Below the pieces are notes generated by a model. The model was not told where the DNA came from. It was given only the letters and a program-made list of their open reading frames with translations, and did no database searches. From Campylobacterales bacterium (lineage in GTDB: Bacteria; Campylobacterota; Campylobacteria; Campylobacterales; Sulfurimonadaceae): a stretch of DNA of 64,000 nt. This document shows, in pieces, positions 23,825-31,869 of this stretch; within the stretch, counting starts at the first letter, position 1; every line of letters begins with the position of its first letter. A program made the position numbers and the translations under genes. The stretch is from NCBI GenBank assembly GCA_016938175.1, contig JAFGVE010000024.1:1-64000 (forward strand), written 5' to 3'.

Positions 23825-24301
23825 ATGCAAAGAGAAGATGTATTGTCAAAACTAGGCTCCACAGAAACAGAATATAGCTATGAGTATGCACCGGAACTGC
23901 TAGAAACTTTTGAAAATGCACATCAAGAGAATGATTACTGGGTAACGCTTAATGCAGATGAATTTACCTCTTTATGTCCTATAACTAATCAGCCAGACTT
24001 TGGAACTCTCATTATAAACTACATCCCGAAGATAAAAATGGTAGAGAGCAAATCATTAAAACTTTATCTCTTTAGTTTTATAAATAACGGAGAGTTTCAC
24101 GAAGATGTAGTCAATAAAATAGGGAAAGATTTAGTTGCACTCATGGAACCAAAATATCTTGAAGTTGTAGGACTTTTTTATCCTCGTGGCAATGTCTCCA
24201 TTCACCCTCGTTATTTTTATGCTAATGAAGATGAGAAGTATCAAAAGATAAAAGAGCATAGATTTCTAAATGCAAATATGAATCCGCAAAGAGTAGGCTA
24301 G
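23825..24301 (+). CDS. queF: NADPH-dependent 7-cyano-7-deazaguanine reductase (QueF)
   Basis: Short, single-domain QueF of the T-fold superfamily: catalytic Cys in FTSLCPITNQPDFG, substrate Glu and Ser in MVESKSLKLYLFSF, and FHEDVVNKIGKDL with GLFYPRGNVSIHP. It reduces preQ0 to preQ1 on the queuosine pathway. I prefer ATG 23825 over 23807 because a -10 box at 23791 would put 23807 within a few bases of the transcript start and GAGAG precedes 23825. Next gene starts 2 bp after the stop. Confidence 0.93.
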   Translation: MQREDVLSKLGSTETEYSYEYAPELLETFENAHQENDYWVTLNADEFTSLCPITNQPDFGTLIINYIPKIKMVESKSLKLYLFSFINNGEFHEDVVNKIGKDLVALMEPKYLEVVGLFYPRGNVSIHPRYFYANEDEKYQKIKEHRFLNANMNPQRVG

Positions 24302-24302
24302 T

Positions 24303-24656
24303 ATGAAAAAGATAGAGATAGCTAAGGGAACAAGGATAGTGATGCACTCCAATGAGCTTCTTTTTCTAGCACATAGCGGTCAGCCCTATCGTGGTTCGGT
24401 ACATCTCTCTTTTGTATCTGTAGGTGAAAGTTTTGATACAAGAGAGTTTAAACGTTATATTACCTCTTTACGTTCGTGTACTTTTTATGCTGAAGATATA
24501 GCATATGAAATTTATACAAAAATCGCCAGTTCTATAAAAACAGATTCACTCGGTGTGATAGTAAGCCTCTCTGCTCGTGGGGGTATTGCACAGAGACTCT
24601 CTTACGGCGAAGATTTTGTAGTAGAGCACAAAAATAATATATTTCAGATTGGATAA
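24303..24656 (+). CDS. Unknown protein, possibly T-fold-like, between queF and ribF
   Basis: A 117-aa cytoplasmic protein with no family I can name. Its middle and end (RSCTFYAEDIAYEIYTKIASSI...LGVIVSLSARGGIAQRLSYG) have the helix-helix-strand order seen in T-fold enzymes such as QueF and the 6-pyruvoyl-tetrahydropterin synthase group. Without catalytic motifs that remains a guess. It is 1 bp after queF and 2 bp before ribF, so it is cotranscribed and may act in deazapurine or flavin metabolism. Confidence 0.7.
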   Translation: MKKIEIAKGTRIVMHSNELLFLAHSGQPYRGSVHLSFVSVGESFDTREFKRYITSLRSCTFYAEDIAYEIYTKIASSIKTDSLGVIVSLSARGGIAQRLSYGEDFVVEHKNNIFQIG

Positions 24657-24658
24657 GT

Positions 24659-25480
24659 ATGCAAAATATTAGAGCAATAGCAATCGGTGGTTTTGATGGA
24701 ATGCATCAAGGACATCAGAGACTCTTTAGTGAACTTGGAGAGCAAGGGTGTATAGTAGTCATTGAGACTGGCTATGCAAACCTTACTCCGGCAAAAGAGA
24801 GGGAGCATTTTACAAAGTATCCTATTATGTACATTGAACTTGATTCCATTCGTCATCTTGATGGTGCTGGATTTGTTGCTTATCTTCATGAACAGTTTAC
24901 ATCTTTAGAGAAAATTGTAGTCGGATATGATTTTCATTTTGGAAAAGATAGAAAGTATAGCCATGAAGATTTAAAGACTCTTTTTCAAGGTGAAGTTGTA
25001 GTTGTTGATGAGGTTTCACATAATGGAGACTCTATTCATTCGCATAAAATTCGCACAAAACTCACTATTGGTGATATTAAGGGTGCAAACTCTTTTTTAG
25101 GACACAACTATACAATTCGTGGAAAGCATATACAAGGTCAGGGTATAGGTAAAAAAGAGCTTGTAGCCACAATTAACATTACTACAAGCGGTTTTTTAGT
25201 TCCAAAAGAGGGTGTGTATGCAACACTTACACGCATTGACAATGAAGAGCACTACCATCCTTCTGTCTCTTTTGTAGGACATCGTATCTCAACAGATGGC
25301 AGTTTTGCTATAGAGACACACATTCTTGATGGTGAAGTAAAATGTAAAGAGAGCGCTGCAATTAGTTTTGTTGAGTTTATACGTAAAAATGAGAAGTTTG
25401 AGACACTGCAAGAACTCAAAAAGGCTATACAAGCTGACATCGCTAAAGCGAGTAGAGAGTTAAAGTTTTTACAGCTTTAA
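24659..25480 (+). CDS. ribF: Bifunctional riboflavin kinase / FAD synthetase
   Basis: A 273-aa protein. The N-terminal nucleotidyltransferase has the HxGH motif (GGFDGMHQGHQRLF) and IVVGYDFHFGKDRK. The C-terminal riboflavin kinase part has GQGIGKKELVATIN and PKEGVYATL, a diverged form of the usual GxxxGxxxGxPTAN motif. It makes FMN and FAD. Third gene of the queF operon. The first Walker-like part is shorter than in enteric RibF (about 310 aa). Confidence 0.9.
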   Translation: MQNIRAIAIGGFDGMHQGHQRLFSELGEQGCIVVIETGYANLTPAKEREHFTKYPIMYIELDSIRHLDGAGFVAYLHEQFTSLEKIVVGYDFHFGKDRKYSHEDLKTLFQGEVVVVDEVSHNGDSIHSHKIRTKLTIGDIKGANSFLGHNYTIRGKHIQGQGIGKKELVATINITTSGFLVPKEGVYATLTRIDNEEHYHPSVSFVGHRISTDGSFAIETHILDGEVKCKESAAISFVEFIRKNEKFETLQELKKAIQADIAKASRELKFLQL

Positions 25481-25490
25481 AAAGCTTTGT

Positions 25491-25496
25491 TATAAT
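25491..25496 (+). promoter_or_regulatory. -10 box (TATAAT) six bases before the moxR ATG
   Basis: TATAATGACTTTATG: the ATG begins 6 bp after the box, about where transcription should start, and no Shine-Dalgarno precedes it. A leaderless transcript is likely. The same arrangement is seen at 30202. Confidence 0.5.
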
Positions 25497-25502
25497 GACT
25501 TT

Positions 25503-26420
25503 ATGAATACAGTACATGAACTCATAGAGCAGATTTTAACGCAAACACAAAAAATAGTTTTGGCAAAAGAGGCTCAGATTAAACTCTGTCTGAGTGCTTT
25601 TTTGTCAGGTTCGCATATACTTATAGAAGATATCCCCGGTGTTGGAAAAACAACTCTTGCCAAGACCTTTGCACATGTGCTCGGTTTACAATACTCACGT
25701 ATACAGTTTACAAGTGACCTACTGCCTTCAGATATTGTGGGTGTAAACTTTTACAATACGAAAGAGGCAAGATTTTCCTTTAAAAAAGGACCTCTTTTTT
25801 CTCAGTTTTTATTGGCTGATGAGATAAACAGAGCCTCTTCTAAAACGCAAAGTGCACTCTTAGAGGCTATGGAAGAGAGACAGGTGAGTGTTGATGGAGA
25901 AACCTATCCCCTCCCAAGACCTTTTTTTGTTATAGCGACTAAAAATCCTCAAGAAGAGATAGGTACCTATGCACTTCCATCTTCTCAGTTGGACCGTTTT
26001 GCACTCACATTCTCTTTAGGTTATCCAAGTAAGGAAGCAGAAAGAGAGATGTTGCTCTCAACGAAACAGCCAGCTATAGACTCGCTTTTTTCACTTACAC
26101 AAGAGCAAAGAGAACTACTTGAAAAAAGTTATGAGAGTGTTTTTGTGAGTGAATCAATTTTAGACTTGCTTGAAGAGATTTTACATTTTACAAGAGAGAG
26201 TGGACTCTTTAAAACAGGTCTCTCTCCAAGAGCAGGTATTACACTGATTAGAGTCGCAAAAGCGTATGCACTTGTAGAATCACGAGACTTTGTAACGCCT
26301 GATGATATTTTGACACTTTTGCCACATCTTATGCGCCATCGCTTGCAAAGCAGCTCGGAGATGAAGAGTTTAGAAGAGATGTTCGATGCAGTCCTTAAAA
26401 ACATTCATATCGATACATAG
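25503..26420 (+). CDS. MoxR-family AAA+ ATPase
   Basis: A 305-aa AAA+ protein with Walker A IEDIPGVGKTTLAKTFA, Walker B LLADEINRASSKTQSALLEAMEERQVS, sensor 1 FFVIATKNP and a C-terminal lid with GLSPRAGITLIRVAKAYAL. MoxR proteins act as chaperones with DUF58 and von Willebrand or transglutaminase partners, exactly the neighbours here. Overlaps the DUF58 gene by 35 bp. Confidence 0.93.
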   Translation: MNTVHELIEQILTQTQKIVLAKEAQIKLCLSAFLSGSHILIEDIPGVGKTTLAKTFAHVLGLQYSRIQFTSDLLPSDIVGVNFYNTKEARFSFKKGPLFSQFLLADEINRASSKTQSALLEAMEERQVSVDGETYPLPRPFFVIATKNPQEEIGTYALPSSQLDRFALTFSLGYPSKEAEREMLLSTKQPAIDSLFSLTQEQRELLEKSYESVFVSESILDLLEEILHFTRESGLFKTGLSPRAGITLIRVAKAYALVESRDFVTPDDILTLLPHLMRHRLQSSSEMKSLEEMFDAVLKNIHIDT

Positions 26421-27258
26421 AAGTGTAAAGGTACGCCCTACAAAGTACTTTGCTCTACTCATAATTATCATCATAAGCCTTTTTGCACAGGCTTATATGC
26501 ATAACTACAATATTGTCTACATTATGATGTTTTTTCTTGCTTCCGTTGCAGGAACATCTACCTATTTTGGAATGCGTAATTTATACCCCATGACTGTCTC
26601 GTTTGTCTCACAAGAGCGTTTTTTTGCACATCAGAGTGCAAGCTTTACTCTTCAAGTGAGTAATAGTGCAGAGTATAGTGTTTATGACATAGATTTTAGC
26701 TATAAAAATATTCATAATTATGTGAGTACCTTGGCTTCAAAAGAGCAAAAACTTTTGCATTTTAAAGTAAGTGTTGCACAAAGAGGTGTGATGCAGTTAG
26801 AAGAGTTACATCTTGAGTCTTTTTTCCCTCTTATACATGAGAGAAAGTTACGAGAGATAAGCATAGACAAAAAGCTGCTTATCTATCCTATGCCTCAGGG
26901 AGAATCTCTGTTTGAACGAAAAGGAGTGCAAGAGAAAGAGAGTGGAGAAGTAAAAGAGTTTGATACACTTGAGGAGTTTACGCAAGGAGAGTCACTCTCA
27001 TCACTTCACTGGCCATCCCTTGCAAAAAGTGAAACGCTCTTAAAAAAAGTCTTTTTGTATGAGGATGAAGAGAAGAAGTTTCATTTTGATTTTGATGCCC
27101 TCAGCGGAGATACGCAGAGCAGACTTTCGCAGTTAACGCTTTGGATACTGGAGTGTGAAGAGCATGGCTATATATTTACGCTAAGACTTCATCAACGTAG
27201 TTATAATTCACAGAAGGAGTCTATAGATGCAATTCTTAAAGCACTTGCTCTCTTTTAG
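26386..27258 (+). CDS. DUF58-family protein
   Basis: A 290-aa protein: two N-terminal TM helices (about 20-65), a beta-rich region, and the DUF58 motif (EFDTLEEFTQGESLSSLHWPSLAKSETLLKKVF). DUF58 proteins partner MoxR ATPases; the biochemical role is unknown. Long overlaps with both neighbours (35 and 32 bp) point to a tightly coupled operon. The first residues overlap moxR; the start may be a later ATG/TTG. Confidence 0.87.
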   Translation: MQSLKTFISIHRSVKVRPTKYFALLIIIIISLFAQAYMHNYNIVYIMMFFLASVAGTSTYFGMRNLYPMTVSFVSQERFFAHQSASFTLQVSNSAEYSVYDIDFSYKNIHNYVSTLASKEQKLLHFKVSVAQRGVMQLEELHLESFFPLIHERKLREISIDKKLLIYPMPQGESLFERKGVQEKESGEVKEFDTLEEFTQGESLSSLHWPSLAKSETLLKKVFLYEDEEKKFHFDFDALSGDTQSRLSQLTLWILECEEHGYIFTLRLHQRSYNSQKESIDAILKALALF

Positions 27259-29134
27259 AGCTCCCAACACCAGCAGACTTTTAGATATAGCCATTCTACT
27301 CTCTTTGTTACCGTATGTCTTTGCTTTAGATGTAATGATGCAACTTTATATGTTTGTTGCATTTATAGTGATTTGGAGAAATAAATACAAAAAATTCAGC
27401 TCTTTTGTACTTTTTGTTGTAGGCTTTTTGCTTATAGGATTCTCATTTTTTAACAACTATAATTTTGCGGATTTCTCCAGAATGCAGTTTTTTGTCTCCC
27501 TTATCAGTTCACTCCTTATTTGGGCTATTTCACTTCAAAGACTGAGTGGAGAGAGAAACTTTTACTTGAAAATCTCTCCTGTACTCTTAATGTTACTGAG
27601 CTTCTTTTTCTTTGATACCATTACAATGCTGATTTACTCTCTTTTTGTTTTTTTTGTCTTTATCTTACTCTCAATATGGAGTAGAATGGATGACACCTTG
27701 GGTGAAGTCCTACGTTTTAATACAGTTCTTTTTTTACTCTCTTTACCTGCAGTGGTTGTACTTTTTATAGCTTTTCCCCGTATATCTTTTGAAAAAGCTG
27801 ACTTCGGTTTTCGTGGTGATAGTTATAGCGGAAGCGAATATGATGGAGCTATGAGTGTAAATGATAAAGCTTTCATCCCCTCAAATAAAATAGTCATGGA
27901 GCTTTTTTTTGAAGAGCAAATGCCTAGCGAAGAGCAACTCTATTTTCGTGGATCTGTTCTATACCCTAGCAGTACCAACAGATGGGAGATAGCACAAGAT
28001 GAAGTTCCTAAAGAGTTTTTACGAAACGTAAAGTCAAAAATTTCTTATGATGTTTTACTCTACCCACATGCACAAAAATGGCTCTATGCTCTTGATGTTC
28101 CAATTAAAGATGAGCCTAAAAAGAGTGTTTTACAAGCCGATTACACGCTTACAACACAAAAAAAACTCTATGAAAAGAGACGTTTTTCTTTAGAATCTGC
28201 CTTGAGTTATAGACTTTTGAGCCAGGAGTTTCCAGATGCTTTAGAGTACAATGCCTCACTAATGCCAAAGAGTGTTGAAGCGCTTAAAAATCTTAAAAAG
28301 AGCAGGGCAACACCAGAGCAAAAAGCGATGTTACTGATGAAGTTTTTTAAAGAGTTAGAGCTTGCATACTCTACAAACCCTCAAAATTTAAATACAGAGT
28401 ATATCATTGATTCTTTCTTATTTGAGGCTAAAAGTGGTTACTGTACACACTTCGCAAATGCTTTTGCTATGGCAGCAAGAGTAGTTGGAATTCCCTCTCG
28501 AGTAGTAACTGGTTTTAAAGCTGACTTTAGTAATCGGGTAGAAAATTATTTGGTTATAAAACAAAAAGATGCACACGCTTGGGTTGAGCTCTATTTTAAA
28601 GAGAGCGGTTGGGTGCGTTTTGAACCCACAAGTACAGCAGTGAAAAATTTAGACTTGCAAAGTGGCAATAGAACCAAGCAGGAGCAGACTTTTTTTGAGA
28701 GACTTAATCTGCAGTTTATGTATGTAAAGTATTTGATAAATAACTGGATTTTGGGCTTTGACAGATTAAAGCAGATAGCTATTTTAGAAGGATTGCTTAA
28801 CGATACACTCTATTTGCTAAAGTTTGTTGCATCACTTTTGATATTGCTTTTTATCTCATTTGCTTCTGTTTTCTTTTTAAGAAATTTTACAAGAAAAGAT
28901 AAGCTTGGCAGAATTATGACGAGAGTGCAAAAAGAGTTGATAAAACGGGGTTTAGAGAAAAATTCTTATGAGAGCATGGACTCTTTTTTATTACGAAGTG
29001 AGCAAAAAACAGGAGTTTCATTAGTTCCAATTGCACGATTGTATAATCAGTTGAAATATTCACAAAAACAAGCAGGGCTGCAAAAGCTTCAAGAGCTTGT
29101 TTCTGTAGCACTTAAAGAGTTACAGACCCTTTGA
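27227..29134 (+). CDS. TgpA-like membrane transglutaminase (DUF3488 type)
   Basis: A 635-aa membrane protein: about seven TM helices in residues 15-190, a periplasmic transglutaminase-like domain with catalytic Cys (SGYCTHFANAFAMAARVVGIPSRVV) and His (DAHAWVELYF), a final TM near 530-555, and a cytosolic tail. The expected Asp of the third catalytic position reads Glu (GWVRFEPTS). Such proteins sit with MoxR and DUF58 in many bacteria and act in the envelope. Its 3' end overlaps convergent corA by 15 bp. Confidence 0.9.
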   Translation: MQFLKHLLSFRAPNTSRLLDIAILLSLLPYVFALDVMMQLYMFVAFIVIWRNKYKKFSSFVLFVVGFLLIGFSFFNNYNFADFSRMQFFVSLISSLLIWAISLQRLSGERNFYLKISPVLLMLLSFFFFDTITMLIYSLFVFFVFILLSIWSRMDDTLGEVLRFNTVLFLLSLPAVVVLFIAFPRISFEKADFGFRGDSYSGSEYDGAMSVNDKAFIPSNKIVMELFFEEQMPSEEQLYFRGSVLYPSSTNRWEIAQDEVPKEFLRNVKSKISYDVLLYPHAQKWLYALDVPIKDEPKKSVLQADYTLTTQKKLYEKRRFSLESALSYRLLSQEFPDALEYNASLMPKSVEALKNLKKSRATPEQKAMLLMKFFKELELAYSTNPQNLNTEYIIDSFLFEAKSGYCTHFANAFAMAARVVGIPSRVVTGFKADFSNRVENYLVIKQKDAHAWVELYFKESGWVRFEPTSTAVKNLDLQSGNRTKQEQTFFERLNLQFMYVKYLINNWILGFDRLKQIAILEGLLNDTLYLLKFVASLLILLFISFASVFFLRNFTRKDKLGRIMTRVQKELIKRGLEKNSYESMDSFLLRSEQKTGVSLVPIARLYNQLKYSQKQAGLQKLQELVSVALKELQTL

Positions 29135-30004
29135 AAAGAGAGAGATTTTTTTAACGTTTTCAACAAGTTTGTTATAGAGATTAAATCTTCCAAGAAGTCT
29201 ACGAAGTATAAGCTTCTCAATAAAAGTAATAAACGGAATGATGAGAAGAAATACAAAAAAGAGTATACCAAGCAGTGCTACAACGTTGAGCGTACCTTCT
29301 GGATTTCCGGCAAAGAAAAGATTTTCCGTATTCATTCCGAAAAAACCAACTACAAGATTCAGTGGCAAGAAGATTCCAGAGAGAATGGTAAGTGCATAAA
29401 CATTTCCGTTCATTTTGTCATTTTTGAGGGAAGTATAGTAGTTATATAGAGTATCTAGCTTATTTGAGTTGAGTGCTGAGAGTCTTTGATAACGTTCTAT
29501 ATGCTCCATAATATTTGCAAATTCGTGTTTTGGAAAGTTATCTGTATCTTCGTAGTACTTAATGTACTTTTTTAAAGACTCATATGCACGTTCTAGTATA
29601 CGCTCCATACGTGTAATGTCTTTTTTAAGGTCAAACCATACGTCTAAAAAAATTGGAGAGAGTTTACGCATATAGAGGTCATCTTCAAGCCTATCTATCT
29701 CATCAACATAGTGCATGATAAGTTTTTCACTTTTATCAAGCTGTATATCAATAGATTCTGAAATAGAGAGATGCCCTTGAGGTAGAGGGATAAACTCTTT
29801 ATCTTTTCTGTTATAGTTGTACACTTCTGTGTCAGAGAAGAGGAGATATGGTGTTGAAACACCGATAAGTTCCTCATTTCCAAGGTCAAAAAAGCGTGTG
29901 ATAAGGAGTGTATACTCCTGTGTTGTAAAGAAATAAGATGAGTGCTTTTCATTGTTTAAATCGTCAATGTGAAGTGAGTTGAGTCTCTGCGTGATGTTTT
30001 GCAT
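29120..30004 (-). CDS. CorA-family magnesium/divalent cation channel
   Basis: A 294-aa protein: a cytosolic alpha/beta domain with long helices, then two C-terminal TM helices with the pore motif GMN (FFGMNTENL). It takes up Mg2+ or other divalent metals as a pentamer. Shorter than enteric CorA (316 aa). The gene ends inside the 3' end of the transglutaminase gene. Confidence 0.9.
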   Translation of the reverse strand: MQNITQRLNSLHIDDLNNEKHSSYFFTTQEYTLLITRFFDLGNEELIGVSTPYLLFSDTEVYNYNRKDKEFIPLPQGHLSISESIDIQLDKSEKLIMHYVDEIDRLEDDLYMRKLSPIFLDVWFDLKKDITRMERILERAYESLKKYIKYYEDTDNFPKHEFANIMEHIERYQRLSALNSNKLDTLYNYYTSLKNDKMNGNVYALTILSGIFLPLNLVVGFFGMNTENLFFAGNPEGTLNVVALLGILFFVFLLIIPFITFIEKLILRRLLGRFNLYNKLVENVKKISLFSKGL

Positions 30005-30075
30005 TTTTTTTCCTAAAATTAGGGTTGTATTGAGAGTATGTTACAAAAAAATGGATAATTAAAGAGTAAAAAAAG

Positions 30076-30101
30076 ATCATTTGGCAAATTTGCCAAATGA
30101 T
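30076..30101. promoter_or_regulatory. 26-bp perfect palindrome downstream of a possible short transcript
   Basis: ATCATTTGGCAAATTTGCCAAATGAT is perfectly symmetric. On the minus strand it is followed by CTTTTTTTA, so it would work as a rho-independent terminator there; on the plus strand it is preceded by an A run. It lies between corA and marR. A protein-binding site is the alternative. On the minus strand a Shine-Dalgarno AAGGAG and ATG (30135) precede it; see findings. Confidence 0.6.
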
Positions 30102-30165
30102 TGTTTACAAGCTTCATCTGTAATAGTACATTTTTTTTTGACATTGCAACTCCTTAATTATTTAA

Positions 30166-30188
30166 AATACTTGTTAATAACAAGTATT
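30166..30188. promoter_or_regulatory. 23-bp palindrome upstream of marR, probable MarR operator
   Basis: AATACTTGTTA-A-TAACAAGTATT, with two perfect 11-bp arms, ends 13 bp before the -10 box of the marR-MFS operon, overlapping the -35 region. A MarR dimer bound here would block its own promoter. Confidence 0.75.
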
Positions 30189-30201
30189 AGTAACTTTTAG
30201 C

Positions 30202-30207
30202 TATAAT
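30202..30207 (+). promoter_or_regulatory. -10 box (TATAAT) six bases before the marR ATG
   Basis: TATAATCACTTTATG. The ATG at 30214 falls about where transcription should start, and no Shine-Dalgarno is visible, so the message may be leaderless. Confidence 0.5.
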
Positions 30208-30213
30208 CACTTT

Positions 30214-30648
30214 ATGGAACAACAAGAATTTAATTTTCAAGAATCATACGGATACCATTTTATAAGTACCTCTGTAGTTATAAAAAGACGTATAGAGAGT
30301 CGTATACAGGAGTATGACCTTACTCATTTGCAATTTAGTATTTTGATGAATCTTTACAAAAATAAGACAACAACACAAAAAGAATTACTGAAATATGTGT
30401 ATGGAGATGAGGCAAGTGTAACAAGACTTGTCGATAGGCTTGCGGCAAAAAGCTACATCAAACGTACACAGTCCACAGAAGATAAACGTAAGAAAAATAT
30501 ACTTCTTACCAAAGAGGGCCTAGAGCTGGTTAAAAAACTTCTCTGTTTTGCAAAAGAGGTAAACCAAGAGCTTGTGCAGGGACTTGATAAGTCTGAAGCC
30601 AAAGAGTTTTTACGCCTTCTTCAAAAAGTGACACACGCTTTAGAATAG
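30214..30648 (+). CDS. MarR-family transcriptional regulator
   Basis: A 144-aa regulator: N-terminal dimerisation helix, helix-turn-helix region TTQKELLKYVYGDEASVTRLVDRLAAKSYIKR, wing TQSTEDKRKKNILLTKEG, C-terminal helices. It precedes the MFS transporter gene by 8 bp and follows a perfect inverted repeat, so it probably represses itself and the transporter until a ligand binds. Confidence 0.93.
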   Translation: MEQQEFNFQESYGYHFISTSVVIKRRIESRIQEYDLTHLQFSILMNLYKNKTTTQKELLKYVYGDEASVTRLVDRLAAKSYIKRTQSTEDKRKKNILLTKEGLELVKKLLCFAKEVNQELVQGLDKSEAKEFLRLLQKVTHALE

Positions 30649-30656
30649 GTATAAAT

Positions 30657-31802
30657 GTGCAGTCAGGTGTTAATAGTAAATATTTAAAAATTACACTTTT
30701 ACTCGTTTCTTCTTTAACAATTATGGCAGGAGCAACTATCGCCGCTTCCTTGCCTGAGATGGCAGAGCTTTTTAAAGATGTAGAGCATATAGAACTACTT
30801 GCAAAATTGGTTTTAACACTTCCATCTTTGTTTATGGCACTACTTTCTCCTTTTGTTGGTATGAATATTAATCGCTTTGGTAGAAAACGTTTATTGGTTA
30901 TTGGGATGTTGCTGTATGGTTTTGGAGGTACAAGCGGTTTTTTCTTAAATGATATACATCTTATTCTTATCTCTCGTGCCTTGCTAGGAATCTCCATAGC
31001 AATTAATATGACTGTTGCAAGTACTTTAATTGGTGACTATTTTAAGGGTGAAGAGCGCCATAAATATACTGGATTACAGACTGCTTTTGTAAATATCGGG
31101 GGTATTGTTTTCATTACGTTTGGAGGTTTTTTGGCAGAGATTTCATGGAGAATGCCTTTTCTTATATATTTAGCACCTTTTTTTATACTGCCTTTAGTTA
31201 TTAAATACATATACGAACCGCAATTTCATCCTGATGAACTTAATGTGAGCTTCTCTTATAAACAGGTTTATCACGTGTTTTTCTATAGTTTTATAGGTGT
31301 TATATTTTTTTATATGGTACCTACACAAATTCCATTTCTTTTGCATGTGGAGTTTGGGATTAAGGGTGCTGAAACTGGGGCTGCTATTGCTATGATGATG
31401 ATATCTTCAACAATCATGTCTCTTCAGTACAAACGTATAAAACAGCACCTTTCTTATCATAAAGTCTACATTATAGTTACACTGGGATTTGGAATCGGTT
31501 TTCTTCTCGTTTATTGTGCATCTACCATGAGTGAAGTTTTTATAGCACTTGGAGTGGTTGGTCTTGGGACTGGAATGATGATGGTAAATACTATGAATTA
31601 TCTCTTACATATTGCACCAATAAAAGCACGCGGAAGTGTTGTGGGCATAAACAGTTCTATTATGTCAATTGCGATGTTCCTCTCCCCCGTAGTTGTAGCA
31701 CCGATTTTACACTACTTCTCACTCAAAGAGACCTTTGGTGTGTGCGGTTTACTACTTTTGGTATGTTCTCTATGGTTTATACTGACAAAAAAAGATGACT
31801 AA
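30657..31802 (+). CDS. MFS transporter, probable drug/H+ antiporter
   Basis: A 381-aa, 12-TM major-facilitator protein with the loop 2-3 motif GMNINRFGRKRLLVIG and antiporter-like TM5 region. GTG start (30657) with TAGG upstream. It resembles the Bcr/CflA drug-resistance branch. Cotranscribed with MarR; substrate unknown. Confidence 0.9.
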   Translation: MQSGVNSKYLKITLLLVSSLTIMAGATIAASLPEMAELFKDVEHIELLAKLVLTLPSLFMALLSPFVGMNINRFGRKRLLVIGMLLYGFGGTSGFFLNDIHLILISRALLGISIAINMTVASTLIGDYFKGEERHKYTGLQTAFVNIGGIVFITFGGFLAEISWRMPFLIYLAPFFILPLVIKYIYEPQFHPDELNVSFSYKQVYHVFFYSFIGVIFFYMVPTQIPFLLHVEFGIKGAETGAAIAMMMISSTIMSLQYKRIKQHLSYHKVYIIVTLGFGIGFLLVYCASTMSEVFIALGVVGLGTGMMMVNTMNYLLHIAPIKARGSVVGINSSIMSIAMFLSPVVVAPILHYFSLKETFGVCGLLLLVCSLWFILTKKDD

Positions 31803-31869
31803 TTAAAGAAGCATCTTCTTTTCGTTACAATACATCTACTCTGTTCAAATATCTATAAATGGAATCATT

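Noticed and set aside
24659-24680. FMN riboswitch before ribF
   Set aside because: ribF starts 2 bp after the upstream gene and has no leader, so there is no room for one.
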